Notes: generated from the sequence alone by a model not told the origin. Positions 10,446 to 21,846 are shown, numbered from the stretch's first letter. The stretch is DNA of 64,000 nucleotides from Adiantum capillus-veneris (GCA_014529385.2 CM043954.1:93115247-93179246), one strand, 5' to 3'. A program made the numbers and translations.

Positions 10446-10530
10446 TTGGCGAGTGTAAGATGAGGGCTGTAAATGCACCAAAACAGGCTGAAAATCAGCA
10501 GGTAAGTGATCGGGAAATCGCGGGCAATAG

Positions 10531-12917
10531 TCACAACTGTCTAGCTTCCAAGCGGGAAGACCAAGGGGCAAGGAGCGGGGCTCCGGCTGTCCAAGATCGG
10601 CAAGAAGAAAATGCTGAAGTGAGCCGCTGAAGCAAAAACTCCTTCCAGGGCTCCTCCCCTGGAAGCAATCCTTTGACAACAAACTTCCCAAGAAGGGCTC
10701 TGCTCTGTGCTGGGTCTATGATCCCCAACCCCCCGTGAGAACAACGTAGAGTGATGACCTGCCAGGCCACTTTCGCCCGGGCTATCTGAGTGTCGCGCCC
10801 TGACCAAAGGAAGTTCCTGATCAGCCTCTCTACCTGTCTGATGCAAGAACTCGAAAAGATCCAAGAAGAAGTGATGTACCACATAGTAGCCAACAACACC
10901 TGGTTGGCCACTACAACTCTGCCTGCCGAAGAAAGTGATGCGGAGCTCCAATGTAACAACTTCCTCCTGATGGGACAAGAGAACAGCTTCCTCCTGATGG
11001 GACAAGAGGAGGGGAGCAATCTGCTGCTCGGGAGACGAGTCCAAGCCAACCTGACAGCCCAAGTATCGAACTGCAGTCCCTGGGGCATCCATCTGAAACT
11101 CTCACCTGGCATCCAATCAGGCGTAGGAGCACTACCAACCGAGAAAGCTACAATCTTTCTCCAGTTGACCAGTGCGCCTGATGCACAACAAAAGGTCTCA
11201 AGAGCCTGCTGACACCTGTGAAGGTTGGCCTCTTGGCCATCCAAGTACAAGGCTGAGTCGTGTGCAAACTCAACATCCAATAGCTCATCTCCCCGAATAG
11301 GGAGTGCTAAGCCACGTAGACCAACCTGCTGTGAAACCAAAAACCTGCTCATCGCCTCAACATAGAACAGAAAGAGGAAGGGGGCAAGAAGGCAGCCTTG
11401 TTTGACCGAACGTGTGAGCATGAAACGATCACGTCTACCTCCTGACAAAAGTACCCGACTGTGTGTCCATCTGTACAAAGCTGACACACCTATGATCCAA
11501 GCATCAGAGAAGCCCATCCTGCGTAGAGTGCCCTCCAAAAAGTCCCAGTCAACTCTATCGTAGGCCTTCTCAAAATCAAGAAGAAAGTATCACCAGATCC
11601 TCACCACAGAGCCGCGCAAGGGCAGAAGCCTCCCAAAAAGTAAAGATGTTCTCAAGGATACTACGCTCCTTGACAAAACCTGTCTGTGTCCCATGTATAA
11701 TGCTCTCTAGAAGTAGCTGAATCCTCAAAGTCAGAGCCTTGGCAAGAATTTTGTATGATGAGTTGAGGATGGTGATGAGCCGCCACTCTCGAATCTCATC
11801 CAAGGAGCCACCCTCCTTGGGAATGAGGTAAATCAGGCCCTCACTCATGCTGTCAGGCATCTCTCTTGTGTGCAGGATGTACTGAAAAGCGCTGCAGAGA
11901 TCTGAGCCAAGCAAGTCCCAGTACTCCAAGAAAAAGCTGGGAGTCAAACCATCCTCACCTGGATAGCTACCACGGGGAAGTGCTCTTAGGGCCGCGTGTA
12001 GCTCCTTCAGCTAAAGAGGCAGCCCAAGCCTCTGGCGCATCTCCCCAGTCACAAGACAAGGCATCTGTGCCCACACCTGCTCTCTGCATACATCCTGACG
12101 CTCTGACTGAGGCCTTGCAGACAGTAGATTACGGTAAAAGTTAGTAGCAACTGCACGCATATCCTCTGGCTCTGAAGCAGCTGACCCGTCGGGCCTCCTC
12201 AACTGGCTGACCTTGGCATGCGAATGCCGGGGTCCCACTGCCTCAAAGAAAGTGCCTGTCACTCTGTCACCCACCTGGGTCCACTGAGATGTCTGTCTAT
12301 GAAAAGCAAACTCATGGCGCCTCTCCTCTGTGTTGGCGAGCTCCTGGCGAGCCTGCTGCAACTGCTCCTCCAACCAAGGACTGTCTGGATGCTGCTCCTG
12401 CATCCTCTGCAAATAAGCAACGCCCCGTCGGAGACGCTGCTCCTCCTTTCTCGCTGTAGCCAGGCGAGCCGAAGACTCTTGGAGAAATAGCCGACTAAGC
12501 TGAGCAAGTCCAGAGGACAGAGTCACTTTGTCAGTAGGAGTCCTGCAAGTCTAAGCCCTCTGTTCAAAGAGTCACCACTCGCTCTTTGAGCGCAAAGTCC
12601 AGCAAGACCCTCTCTGGGATGCGTAGCATGGTACTTCCCCTCCTCTGTCTATCTGTCACTGTGAGAAATGGTCACTAGTGTAAAAGTGATCTATCCGAGA
12701 TACATTCACTCCTCCCACTCTACGGTCCGAACGAGAGAAGTCTAGGCTGTCAGGTGGCCTCACAAAGCTAGAATGCTGCCACACATATGAAACCCGCAGA
12801 GTCATACATAACCTCTCCCAAGCTGCCAACTCAACTCCATGTACAATAGTGTGGCTACCTCCAATCCTATCAGAGAGATCCTCCAACATGTTGAAGTCAC
12901 CTGCAATGCACCATTGC
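10531..12917 (-). pseudogene. LINE 1 ORF2, reverse transcriptase part
   Basis: Minus-strand frames between 12917 and 10531 encode the LINE RT: fingers and palm with EGLIYLIPKEGGS, WRLITILNSSYKILAKAL, GTQTGFVKERSILENIF, then SVKQGCLLAPFLFLFYVEA, then the catalytic box in LDVEFAHDSALYLDGQ. The expected FADD/FVDD has become FAHD, so the second catalytic Asp is lost. Frameshifts separate the pieces at about 12011, 11576 and 10950, where a 21-bp repeat also occurs. The enzyme would copy LINE RNA at a nicked target; this copy is dead. Confidence 0.9.
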
Positions 12918-12923
12918 TTTGCC

Positions 12924-14908
12924 TGTTGCTAAATTGGCTTTATCCTACAGAAAAATAATCTAAATGAATTATTGGATTTATAAGTGAGGGTTTTCTCGCT
13001 TGGAACACCAAGGAAAAATAATTCTAAATGAATTATTGGAATTTTAAGTGAGAGGGCTTTTCTCACTGGAGACATCAGAGTACAGAGTATTCCTAGTGCG
13101 TCATTCAAAGTAATGACGGGAGCACTCAGAACGGGAATATCTGTAAGGCCACCAGGAATGGGTACTTCTGATGCGTCACATCGGATGGGTGACAGGGAGC
13201 ATCGGAAAGAAGTATCCGACCATCCGGGAACGGACATCTCTGATGCGTCATAGGATGGGTGACATAGAGCATCGTGAAGGAGATTTTACCGTAAGTTCGG
13301 TAGGAAAGGACTAGGTGATGGGTATTCCTGATGCGTCACAAGGTGGGTGACGGGTGCATCGGAAAGGGAATATCCATAGTCGGGAGGAAATTCCGAACTG
13401 TGTTAGAATTGTGCACAAGGAAAAGCAAGCACTTGAATGAAGATGGGTTCAGAGGAAACTTTGAGGAAAAACAGATGCTTTCTGAGAAAGCGGGATTGCT
13501 TTTCGGGAAAGCAGATGCTTTCCCGCGAGGAAGTTTATGTTTGCATTGCAATTGTGCGTGTGATTGCATCCAGGGACGCCTGGGAAGTGCTGTGAAAGCA
13601 TTGTTTTTAACTTATAAGGTTTTATTGAGTTTTTGGGCAGGTTCAGACTATTTTTTAAAATACGTCGGCCGCCCATTTAATAAGTGGGCAGCCAACAGAT
13701 CAGCCAACATTTTCTCTCTCTCTTTTTTTGGCAGAATGGAAAAAAAAATGAAAAAAAAATTTTGAAAAAAAAAAAAACAAAAAAAAAAACGGCCGTGATC
13801 TCTACGCGAGCAACTATTCGTGCCCGTGGCTAGGAGCTATAAAAGCATCACATGCCCTCACTCAGAGGGGAGGACCAATCTTTGCAAGGAGGAGATGCTG
13901 CTGCAGATTTCAGCCGTAAAGAAAACGTTGCCGGTGATGCCCATGGCTGCCCCAAGTGTACCAGATGTCGCCAAGACCCAGTGCGCGAGTTCCCTCGCGA
14001 AGAAGTGCCTACGAAGCGTGTTTCCATCGCGACAAGTTGCTGTTTTTCTCTGTTTTCAGCCCAGAAACGTCGTAGACGGGGCTGATTTACGAGAAGGAAC
14101 CCGAGAACACACCTCTTTTGTGTGTAGGATTGGAAGAGAGGATTTTCTATGGAGAGATCTCTTCCGAGGAATTGCTTTTCGAGAATCGAGTTGCATTTCG
14201 AGCGTCGAGACTTTGAAGGTAACGATTTTCATGTTCTGATCTTTGAGTATTTGATTGCAAGTGTACTTCCTCTTCGTGAGGGAGTAGGAGCAGAGGAAGG
14301 CATGAGCCTTTGCAGGAGAAAAGCGCTCTGAGGAACTAGAGCCAGATCAGCCCAAGGGTTTCGTACCCGAGTTTGGGAAGTAGATCCACGGATCGGAGAG
14401 AGGTAGTCTCTCAAGTTGTGATCCAGAAGTTGGGATTCCCAAGTAAGGACTTCGTGTCCGGGAAAGCAGAGTTGTTTGGCGGGAAGAGGACTCTGGAAAG
14501 AGAGTTGGAAAAGAGTTGCAGGGATGCCATGCCCTGAGTTTGGAAGGTGAGATCCAGAGGCGAGAACCTTGATTCTCGAGGAATTGGAATAAGGAACGGA
14601 AGTTCCTTGGAATAGGGTTTTGCCCTAGGAATCGGAAGCTGAGGCTTCCGGGAACCATCAAGTCTTATTCTAGAACGAACGTGGTAATACGTTCGGTTCA
14701 AGTGCTTGTATAGACTTCTCCTCAGTAATGAAGATACTATTACGGGGGGGGGGACCAGCCCATCTTCTGGTCCCCAGTACTGTGTCGATCTTCTCACTCT
14801 CTATCTCTCTCTATTTATTTCTCTCTATATCCTCTGGCTTCAGTAATAAGTGATAAATCCTATTTATCCGAATGTATTTTATATTGTTATGCGCTCCCGT
14901 TTGTGACA
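12924..14908 (+). mobile_element. 2-kb solo LTR inserted in LINE 1
   Basis: LINE 1 is interrupted within the endonuclease coding region. LINE 2 has the uninterrupted order there (near 61000-61020). The insert opens TGTTGC and ends GTGACA, and is flanked by ttgcc (12919-12923) and ctgcc (14909-14913), a 5-bp duplication with one mismatch. It contains two copies of a roughly 60-bp unit (about 12950-13010 and 13012-13070), several repeats around gatgcgtca with gggtgac (13160-13350), an A-rich stretch (13739-13790), a TATA box and a likely transcribed part. No internal retroelement sequence is present, so it is most simply a solo LTR. The strand is inferred from the TATA box. Confidence 0.78.
13838..13845 (+). 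promoter_or_regulatory. TATA box in the solo LTR
   Basis: TATAAAAG in a GC-richer context after a long AT-rich stretch. It is the best core-promoter candidate of the solo LTR and gives its orientation. Confidence 0.55.
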
Positions 14909-15370
14909 CTGCCTGCGGCAGAGACTCAACAATCTGAGACCAAAACTCTGCACATGCATTCGCCACATTGGGTGTGTAGATGTTCAGGAAGCCCATGAGG
15001 CAACCCTGAACCTGCATAGTGATCCACTGAGCCCTGACCGGCACAAGAATCCCTTTGCCCACAATGGCCTACTGCAAAGATTCAACAATAGTGATACATA
15101 CCCCACCCTCAATGCCTCCAGGTCCAAAAGTAGCTGACCAAAACGTCTCATATCTCCACGCAAAATCTAACCACATCGTCTCATATCGTCCACGCAAAAT
15201 CTGACCACATCGTCGAATGCGGCTCTCACAAAGATGATGCTCTTGTAGCATAAGAATGTCAATCTTACCACCCACAAGGCATCTCTGAAGCTCTTGACGC
15301 AGCCGACCCCTCTGACGCTGAAGTTGGGGCCCTCCTAATCCCTGCACATTCCATGAGATGACCCTCATGG
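14909..15370 (-). pseudogene. LINE 1 ORF2, endonuclease part
   Basis: ORF2 starts at the ATG whose complement is 15366-15368 and reads MRVISWNVQGLGGP, the usual opening of an APE-type LINE endonuclease, followed by IDILMLQEHHLCESRI. GFLNIYTPNVANA follows after a frameshift and a small duplication (atatc..ccacgcaaaatct, about 15150-15205). The GGDFN motif expected next lies on the other side of the solo LTR and is disrupted. The enzyme nicks target DNA to prime reverse transcription. Confidence 0.85.
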
Positions 15371-15400
15371 AGTTGGTGGGAGAAAACAGATGCTACCGCA

Positions 15401-17161
15401 TCAGCCAACCTCGCTATCTTTGAGGCCGGTTTGAGGCCCGTTTGGTCTAGATAAGCGTGAAAGAAGCGACTGTCCCGCCCAAGCCCAAGCTGAGCGTGCA
15501 GCCCGAAGGGCTACATCCTCTGTCCAAGAATCCTCATGCACAAATACATAACAAGGAGGGCACTGAGTGTCAGCACACAAGTGCACCACAGTGTGCCTGC
15601 AACCCGCTGCATCCAGAGGCGTCATGCTGAACTTGGCCAGAGGCCAAAGTGTCTGCACCACATCTGTCACCCCTAAGTCCCCTATGTGGTGTGAGAACTT
15701 AGTAGCCTGAGTCTGGAGCCAGTCAAGGACTGTGTGCTGGGTCCACTCTCTGAGATCCCTACCACACAGCGGAAAGGAGAAACCCACTGCGCCTCAATGC
15801 CTCTAGCTACAAGAAAGAGGACGTGGACTCGAAAGCTAGCCTCCTCCAGGTCAGGAGAAGAGTCAACCAGAAACCGAGTGAAGCTGTAGTCGAAGAAGTC
15901 CCAACGTCTGCGTATGTCGAAGCTAGTCAAACCTCGAGGGATTGGTGCAAAGGGAGAGGTCTGCACCAAGAAAGGCGGCCTCAGGTGGTGCTGTCCCTCT
16001 CGAGCCACACGGCTCGTAGCGAAAGCACTACCAAGAGAACGCCTCGCGGCAGAAGCGTGTCCAAAACCTTGCGTCTGAGGTGGAGTGGAGGAGGGGTCGG
16101 GAGATGAGGCCGTGGGCCCCATCGGGGAGAGAGGAGGGGCGGGAGGCGAGGGTGGAGGTGGGGGAGGCTGAGCGGCAGCGTCCGAGGAAGGAGGAGGCGG
16201 TGGTGGAGGAGCTGAAGTGGGCGGGGCCTCCTCAGGCGGGTCCTGTCGAAGGGGGTCAAAACGGTTCCCAGTCGGAACCCGGTGCTGTTGAACTGCAGAA
16301 GGTCGGCCACCAGGGGGAGCAGTGGGGCGAGCCCGCCCCTCCGTCAGCTGTCTAATCACTGGTCTCTGTCGAGGTACCAACCTGTGCGTCTTGTGTATTT
16401 GGCTGCTTGGCTTGCTCAGCCTTGGGAGGCTGCGCATGCGTTGTGGGTGGAGGTGTCCTTCGAGGACATGCCTTTGCCAAATGGCCCATCTGCCTGCAAA
16501 TGAAACACCGGTTTGGGAGACCCGACTACTGCACACTCTGTCTGATCCATCCCCCACTCACCCGAGGCAGCAGTACCACCTTGGGGAGGGAGTGTGTCCT
16601 GAACAAGAACCCGCATAGTAGGTAAACTTGTGGCCTTGGTCACAACTGAAGCTGCAATGCGCAGAGACTTTAGAACTGTCCCGAACATGGAACCAATCCT
16701 GAGGAGAAGAGGGAGGTACTCTCTCCTGAGTCCTGGGAAACAGACAGTATCGGCAAGTCTGTCTCCTCCTCGAGCATATTTGTAGTAGGGTCAAAACCAT
16801 GATGCCATTGTCGGAAGTAAGCTCGAGCTGCTCGGATGCCGAGCGGGCTTATCGAAATCACCTTGGCCGTCATATCTGTAGACGCGAACTCTACTTGGTA
16901 GTACCCTCTCCCGAGGATCTGGACATCGGTGATCTTGCCCACATCGGAGAGATGACGGGCTTGTAGTAAATCCAGAACCTCGCCCCGACTGGGCCGAGTG
17001 CCAATGATCTTACAGATAACCGAAGTGCTTGCAAGTGCTCCACTTCGGCCATCAAGCTCGCTTGCTCTTCTGGTGAAAGAGCAAGTCGAAGGGTCGGCTC
17101 CGCAGTGTCGGGCGAGGGGGACTTTAGTGGAGTCCCTCTGAGATGGAGCAGAAGCCGCCAT
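15401..17161 (-). pseudogene. LINE 1 ORF1 protein (nucleic-acid binding, CCHC)
   Basis: The reading starts at the ATG complementary to 17159-17161 (MAASAPSQRDS) and gives an N-terminal domain like the RRM-like region of plant LINE ORF1 (ASTSVICKIIGTRPSRGEV, GRGYYQVEFAS, RQWHHGFDPTTN). A CCHC knuckle follows at about 16476-16517 (CFICRQMGHLAKACP), then a proline-rich linker (16100-16250), then a C-terminal domain (PRGLTSFDIRRRWDFF, HIGDLGVTDVVQTLWPLAKF). At least three frame changes break it. ORF1 proteins coat the RNA. High GC makes long opposite-strand frames here; those are shadows. Confidence 0.85.
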
Positions 17162-17540
17162 TCTGTGTCTGCTGCTGCATTGGTGAACGAACGGAAGTCG
17201 ATGGCGTCGAGGCGAACGAAGCGTGTCGGAGCCGCTGTGAACCAACTCCAACAGAGACACGAGGTGGGTAAGGAGGAATGCGAGCAGGCTGCGGGCAAAT
17301 TTTTCCCACTGAACTGCACAAAAGGGGCGTGGAGGGGAGGGGGGGAGTTCATTGTATAGCAAACCAGCAGGGGTGGGCGGGTAATCGCTGCTCAGCAAAA
17401 AACTAGCAAGGGGCGGGCAGGGGGCAGCGGGCGATTGGGCGAATGTGCAGCGGGGGCAGCGAGCGACTGTGCATGTGTGCAGCGTAGCCAAGTTCCAACT
17501 GTGCAAGGGGGCAGCGCGAGGGTGACTGTGCAGGCGCAGC

Positions 17541-17553
17541 GGGGGGGGGGGGG
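17541..17553 (-). repeat. 13-base homopolymer in LINE 1 5' UTR (C on the LINE strand)
   Basis: A run of 13 G on the + strand followed by (CAG)n. LINE 2 (63629-63647) and the LINE fragment at 29385-29410 have C runs at a similar position upstream of ORF1. Confidence 0.85.
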
Positions 17554-17627
17554 CAGCAGCAGCAGCGAGCCTTTTTATTTTCCTTCGCACTTGATCCTCG
17601 AACTCCCACTTTTGATTGCACAACCAG

Positions 17628-17858
17628 CAAATCTTGCTCCCCAGCGGAAGCACCGAAGGATGTTGGAGCAAAAGACACCGTGCGCGCGGACAACCCCAAA
17701 CCAACAAATCTCGCTCCCTAGCGGGAGCACCGAAGGATGTTGGAGCAAAAGACACCGTGCGCGCGGACAATCCCAAACCAGCAAATCTCGCTCCCCAGCG
17801 GGAGCACCGAAGGATGTTGGAGCAAAAGACACCGTACGCGCGAACAACCCCAACCCCC
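17628..17858. repeat. 77-bp tandem repeat, three units
   Basis: Units start at 17628, 17705 and 17782, each beginning caaatct(c/t)gctcc and containing aaggatgttggagcaaaaga and a GCGCGC-rich end. They differ at a few bases. A single unit recurs near 18561. Confidence 0.93.
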
Positions 17859-17881
17859 CCCCCCCCCCCCCCCCCCCCCCC
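17854..17881. repeat. 28-base poly-C run
   Basis: An uninterrupted run of C at the end of the third 77-bp unit, absent from the repeat copy at 18561-18640. The length may be affected by sequencing error. Confidence 0.85.
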
Positions 17882-18215
17882 TCGCACCTTAACCCAACAC
17901 AAGGAATCTCCTTACTTTTCTCACCTCACACACAACCACTCAAGAGCTCAATGAAAATCCTTCCCCCAAACTCGATTCAAGCTCCAAACGTCTCGAACTA
18001 CAAGCTCTTGCCTACCTCTAGACACTACGCAATGAGTCACGTTGATCAACACTTGGAGTCACACTCGAGACCACCAAAAGACATGAGAAAAACTATCAAA
18101 AACTCAAAAACTCCAGCCACAAAAGGCCTCTCTCAAATCATTGCAGAAGCTTCACCAAACTCCACTCTGCTGGACTCTTTGGCGTAGCCTCAACCCTAAT
18201 GGCACCGATATAGGG

Positions 18216-18512
18216 TCACACAGTCTTTACCTGTTTCCATGCATCTTCATGAGGGATCACCTTCCTAAACCGCTTCAAAAAGCATCTTTGAAACTTGTCC
18301 CAATTCACCTTGTCATCCTGTGACAAGCTCTCAAACCAGTCTCTTGCATTCAAATTGATACTTGCAAGCTTTTGCGCCTCACTTGAAACCGCACGACATA
18401 AACATGTCAAGTCGTACTCATAAGATGCAAGCCAATCCTTTGCATTCTCACAACCTGTAAAAATAGATGGTTGGAATGGCACCACCATCTTGAAATTCCC
18501 TTTAACAACCAA
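18216..18512 (-). pseudogene. retrotransposon Gag fragment
   Basis: The minus-strand 98-codon frame contains IFTGCENAKDWLASYEY, a long helix-like stretch, NARDWFESLSQD and WDKFQRCFLKRF. This spacing of Trp and Phe is that of the Ty3 Retrotrans_gag domain, which packages element RNA. The frame is cut at the left by the direct repeat and no pol follows, so only this domain remains. Confidence 0.75.
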
Positions 18513-18531
18513 AATGTCAATACATCACCGC

Positions 18532-18981
18532 TCGAACTCCCACTTTTGATTGCACAATCGGCAAATCTCGCTCCCTAGCAGGAGCACCGAAGGATGTTGG
18601 AGCAAAAGACACCGTGCGCGTATACACACTCCCCCTCGCACCTTAACCCAACACAAGGAATCTCCTTATTTTTCTCACCTCACACAACCACTCAAGAGCT
18701 TAATCAAAATCCTTCCCCCAAACTCGATTCAAGCTCCAAACGTCTCGAACTACAAGCCCTTGCCTACCCCCAGACACTACACAATGAGTTACGTTGATCA
18801 ACGCTTAGAATCACACTCGAGACCACCAAAAGACATGAGAAAAACTATCAAAAACTCAAAAACTCCAGCCACAAAAGGCCTCTCTCAAATTATTGCAGAA
18901 GCTCTTCACCAAACTCCACTCTGTTGGACTCTTTGGCGTAGCCTCAATCCTAATGGCACCGATACAGGGTCACACAGTCTT
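18532..18981. repeat. direct repeat copy 2
   Basis: Aligns with 17598-18225 but has one 77-bp unit and no long poly-C run. Its right end is the target of the small LINE insertion at 18982-19372. Confidence 0.75.
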
Positions 18982-19372
18982 TTTTTTTTTTTGTTTTGTT
19001 TTGGAAAAAGTGAGGGCTGTATATTACTGAGTACAATATAATCCCCAGCGGATGCCAAAATAGCCTATCACGTGGGGTGTACAAGATGAATGTAAGGATG
19101 AGAGCCACTATAGTGACAACTCGACTAGAAAAATCTCATGGTGGTCGACGTGATGAGTGGAGGAGAAACCACCGAGGAGGGGCATAATGCCACATAATCT
19201 GGCCACCTGTAAGTGTGAAGAAGAGTGGGGATCGGGCCCAACGCCGAAGGAAGGCAAATCGGCGAGCCTCGGCTGCTCGAGATGTACCTGAGGAAGAATC
19301 CCACTGCCAAATCAGGGTGTGAATGATGTCCAGCCAAATGGCAGTGAGGGTATCCTGAAGGAGCTGTGTGAT
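18982..19372 (-). mobile_element. 5'-truncated LINE with 23-bp TSD
   Basis: The 391-bp insert starts with a T-run (poly(A) on the minus strand) and is bracketed by a perfect 23-bp duplication at 18959-18981 and 19373-19395. The minus strand encodes a LINE ORF2 tail: IWLDIIHTLIWQWD, then ARRFAFLRRWARSPLFF, then WHYAPPRWF. The same pattern occurs at the LINE 2 ORF2 end (LWLELIHTL, REAFLRLW, WHYRPPAWLF), so both belong to one LINE lineage. This is a typical target-primed insertion that copied only the 3' end. Confidence 0.9.
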
Positions 19373-19395
19373 CCGATACAGGGTCACACAGTCTT

Positions 19396-20139
19396 GCAGA
19401 AAGCCTCACCGTCTTCCCTCAATTCCTCGCACACACACATCCATGGAAACCTCAGAACTCTCATAGACTCTCCCAAGTGCAAAATTGAAGAGAAGATACT
19501 CTCATTCACTTCTCCACACACTAGAAAATAGGACGCGAACAAGACGGGACGGCATAGGACCACTTGTCGTAACCCTGCTTCCTCCTTCACATAGAGAGGT
19601 GAAAGTGCTCAAATTCCCCTTCACACATTCTCTCTCAGTTTGGATACTCACGACACCGAGAGTGATGTGGCAAAAATCCCCCTTTTCACACCAGTTTTGA
19701 CCATTTTTTGATCTTATAAGGGCCAGTTTTGACCGTCGACGGGCATTTTTCGCGGGAAAAATACCAAATGGACTCCAAAATCCACCAAATTTTGTAGGCT
19801 TGATCCTTAATACCCAAAATTCATGGCCACATAACAAAATTCTATTTTTGACCACCTCTAACGCAGTTCCCCCATCACTGTATATCAAGCGCGACAAATC
19901 GATAGTTACCACATGCGTCAAACTTTTGGAGGGGGTTAAGAGTACCCACACTTTCCACTTGTATTATTTACATTTTAGAAAGCTCAAAACATTCCCTATT
20001 GCCAAAAGAAGCTACTTGGAACTTGATGCTGCTCAACCCAGCATTTGCCAGCTATATACGGACCCAGGGGGCGTCAATAGCAGACAGATGACCCAGGAGG
20101 AGCAGAATCCAGTAGTACCTGCAGTACTCGCATGATCAG
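19396..20139. other. no gene recognised
   Basis: The stretch continues the sequence interrupted by the small LINE. Short open frames on both strands do not resemble known proteins. It may be the outer part of the LTR-like repeat of 18532-18981. Confidence 0.4.
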
Positions 20140-20800
20140 CAGCAGCCTTGGCGTTTTTCTCAGCATGAACCAGCGTTTCCAGTCCTAAACCATCAACGTT
20201 TTCAGATCAGGCCTTAGCCTCGCCGTACCGCACCCATCTGGTAGCAGACCCTCACCGTGACGACCATCACCATCAGCCGGCAATCAGATCAGCTAGCGAT
20301 CCAGATTCAGCCCTCAAACAGTCCAGCGTTTTCAGTCTCAGCCTCAACCGCATCGGCAGTAGCGGATCAGCCCCGTTGCCTCGCCGCCGCAGCTGATCCA
20401 TAGGAGAAGACATAGCGTTCTCAGATTTCAGCAGCTCAGCCCTTAGCCTCAACCTCGTCGTCGACATCGTCATCGTTGTCGTCGACATTGTTGTCGTCAA
20501 GTACCATAGCATCTAGAAGCATTGTACGAGACTTTGTGCAATCTAAAGCAAATACCTCTCTAGCAATAGAGAGGGGGGCCCTTGGAGGGGGGTTTGGGAC
20601 CCCATCTGGTGTCTTCTCTTCTCCCTCTCTCTCTATCACTCCCATGCACTTTGCACCCAGTTTTCTCTTTGTTTTGTTCATTGCACATTCTCTTACTAAG
20701 CAAGGAAGGCTCTCCCTTGCTCTAAGTAAAAGGAACCTTGAGCACTAACTCATCACTCATCCTGAGCTTACACCATCATTCACTTCCACTGCACATTACA
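20140..20800 (+). repeat. family-3 LTR, partial, + orientation
   Basis: It ends CATTACA immediately before a tRNA-Met primer site, and its right half matches the minus strand of 40262-40600. Like the other family-3 LTRs it is full of degenerate cagc..gttttcag units and has a GTCGTC-rich stretch (20455-20505). The left boundary is estimated. Confidence 0.7.
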
Positions 20801-20801
20801 T

Positions 20802-20812
20802 TGGTATCAGAA
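20802..20812 (+). other. primer-binding site of the + family-3 element
   Basis: tggtatcagaa begins two bases after the LTR end and corresponds to the initiator tRNA-Met primer with the last bases changed. Confidence 0.8.
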
Positions 20813-21283
20813 CTCTTTGGCAGTGTTCGATATCATTACTCAAGGAAAGAATCACAAAGAACCACATGAAATTTTTTTGCTTGTTTGTAATCGCACGTAA
20901 TCCAAGACCACTTGGGCGTGTCGATCCTTAATTTGTGTTTTTGAAGAGTGGCACGTAACCCAAGAAAGAAGGGCTTGTCCGGCCTCCCCTCGTTCCTCTT
21001 TTTCACTCATTGAGAGCGGACCTTGCACTTAGCGGTAGGCCAATCGACCTGACGTGGGAAAAAGCAACCTTGGTTGAGCGCAAGGCCGCCAAGGGGTGCA
21101 CCCGCAGGAAGGAGTTGAGCTTTGGTAAGAGTAAAGCCTTCTTAAACGCAGATTGCAAGCCAAGAACCCCGAGTACTCAAGAACTCAAGAACCCATGAAC
21201 CCAAGAACCTCAAGTACCCAAGAACTCAGTGCATGGTCATCACCCGAAGCGGAATGGATACTTTGCGTGAAGGTGATGAGAGT
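20813..21283 (+). pseudogene. family-3 leader and first codons of its ORF, truncated
   Basis: The leader matches the minus-strand leaders of the elements at 24570-25127 and 39919-40260. It ends in caagaacc-type repeats (21160-21225). ATG 21234 opens MVITRSGMDTLREGDE, the same start as the other copies. After about 16 codons the similarity ends and family-2-like LTR sequence begins, so this copy is a fragment. Confidence 0.75.
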
Positions 21284-21672
21284 GGAGTGGAGCTCGCGGA
21301 AATCACGGAAAGATGACGTGACAGGGTGAATTGCGGGCAGCCCTTCCTTTGGGCGCTTGGTTTTTGGACCAGTAGTGTTTAGAACATGTTGCTTTTCATG
21401 TAAATCGCTTTTGGATGGGCAAGGGCCTTTAAATATGTGTTGTGGACTCACTCTCTAGCACTCTACCTGCAGGAGGAGAGCAGAGCCATAGGAGTCGTAA
21501 CCTCTTGGAGCAATATAAAGAAACACCGAAAGGGGCGCCACAATTTGGGGTTAGTGCACTCTAGGGGTGGAACTACGCCACTCCATGTCTCGTGTAAAGT
21601 CTCTCTTTCAGTTCAATTGTTTTGAAGTGCTTAAAAGTCTGTTGAGTCTGTTGTTTTCCGTTGGCACATGGT
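21284..21672 (+). repeat. family-2 LTR fragment (3' part)
   Basis: The stretch from about 21361 matches the family-2 LTR at 55680-55997: catgtaaat(c/t)gctttt, tttaaatatg, the aataaagaaacaccg module with ggggcgcca, ttggcacatggtgcc and the end tgttaca. Upstream of 21361 similarity is weak. Confidence 0.7.
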
Positions 21673-21730
21673 GCCGTCATGTTACACTTTTGGTCAGATA
21701 GGTCATATTTGACCTTCGAGGATGATAATG

Positions 21731-21733
<3 letters not shown>

Positions 21734-21770
<37 letters not shown>
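21734..21770. repeat. (CT)n microsatellite
   Basis: About 18 uninterrupted CT units in a region without genes. Confidence 0.95.
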
Positions 21771-21773
<3 letters not shown>

Positions 21774-21846
21774 CCGGTGCTCCCATGTCACCACACCTTC
21801 CGCTACACTCTGACATGGTATCACAACCATGGCTTAACTACGCTCG

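Larger units (their letters stand above)
10530..17570 (-). mobile_element. LINE 1 (non-LTR retrotransposon), rearranged at its 3' end
   Basis: A minus-strand LINE with ORF1 (nucleic-acid-binding protein), then ORF2 (endonuclease and RT). It is about 5 kb once the 2-kb solo LTR at 12924-14908 is removed. It aligns with LINE 2 (56948-63711) except that about 1.7 kb of 3' sequence, including the RT zinc-binding end and poly(A), is missing left of 10620. The 5' side ends in GC-rich sequence with a 13-G run at 17541-17553 (C on the coding strand). No target duplication was found. Confidence 0.88.
17598..18225. repeat. direct repeat copy 1, with 77-bp x3 array
   Basis: This segment and 18532-18981 are copies of one sequence, from ctcgaactcccacttttg to gggtcacacagtctt. 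Copy 1 has three 77-bp units where copy 2 has one, plus a 28-C run. Short direct repeats around a gag fragment look LTR-like, but ends, primer site and target duplication could not be established. Confidence 0.75.

Noticed and set aside
17628-17858. CRISPR-like regular repeats
   Set aside because: Units are contiguous 77-bp tandem copies without unique spacers, in a eukaryotic context.
17105-18187. Long + strand frames opposite LINE 1 ORF1 and through the 77-bp array
   Set aside because: They are produced by high GC and by the 77-bp repeat; the minus strand carries the recognisable ORF1 domains.
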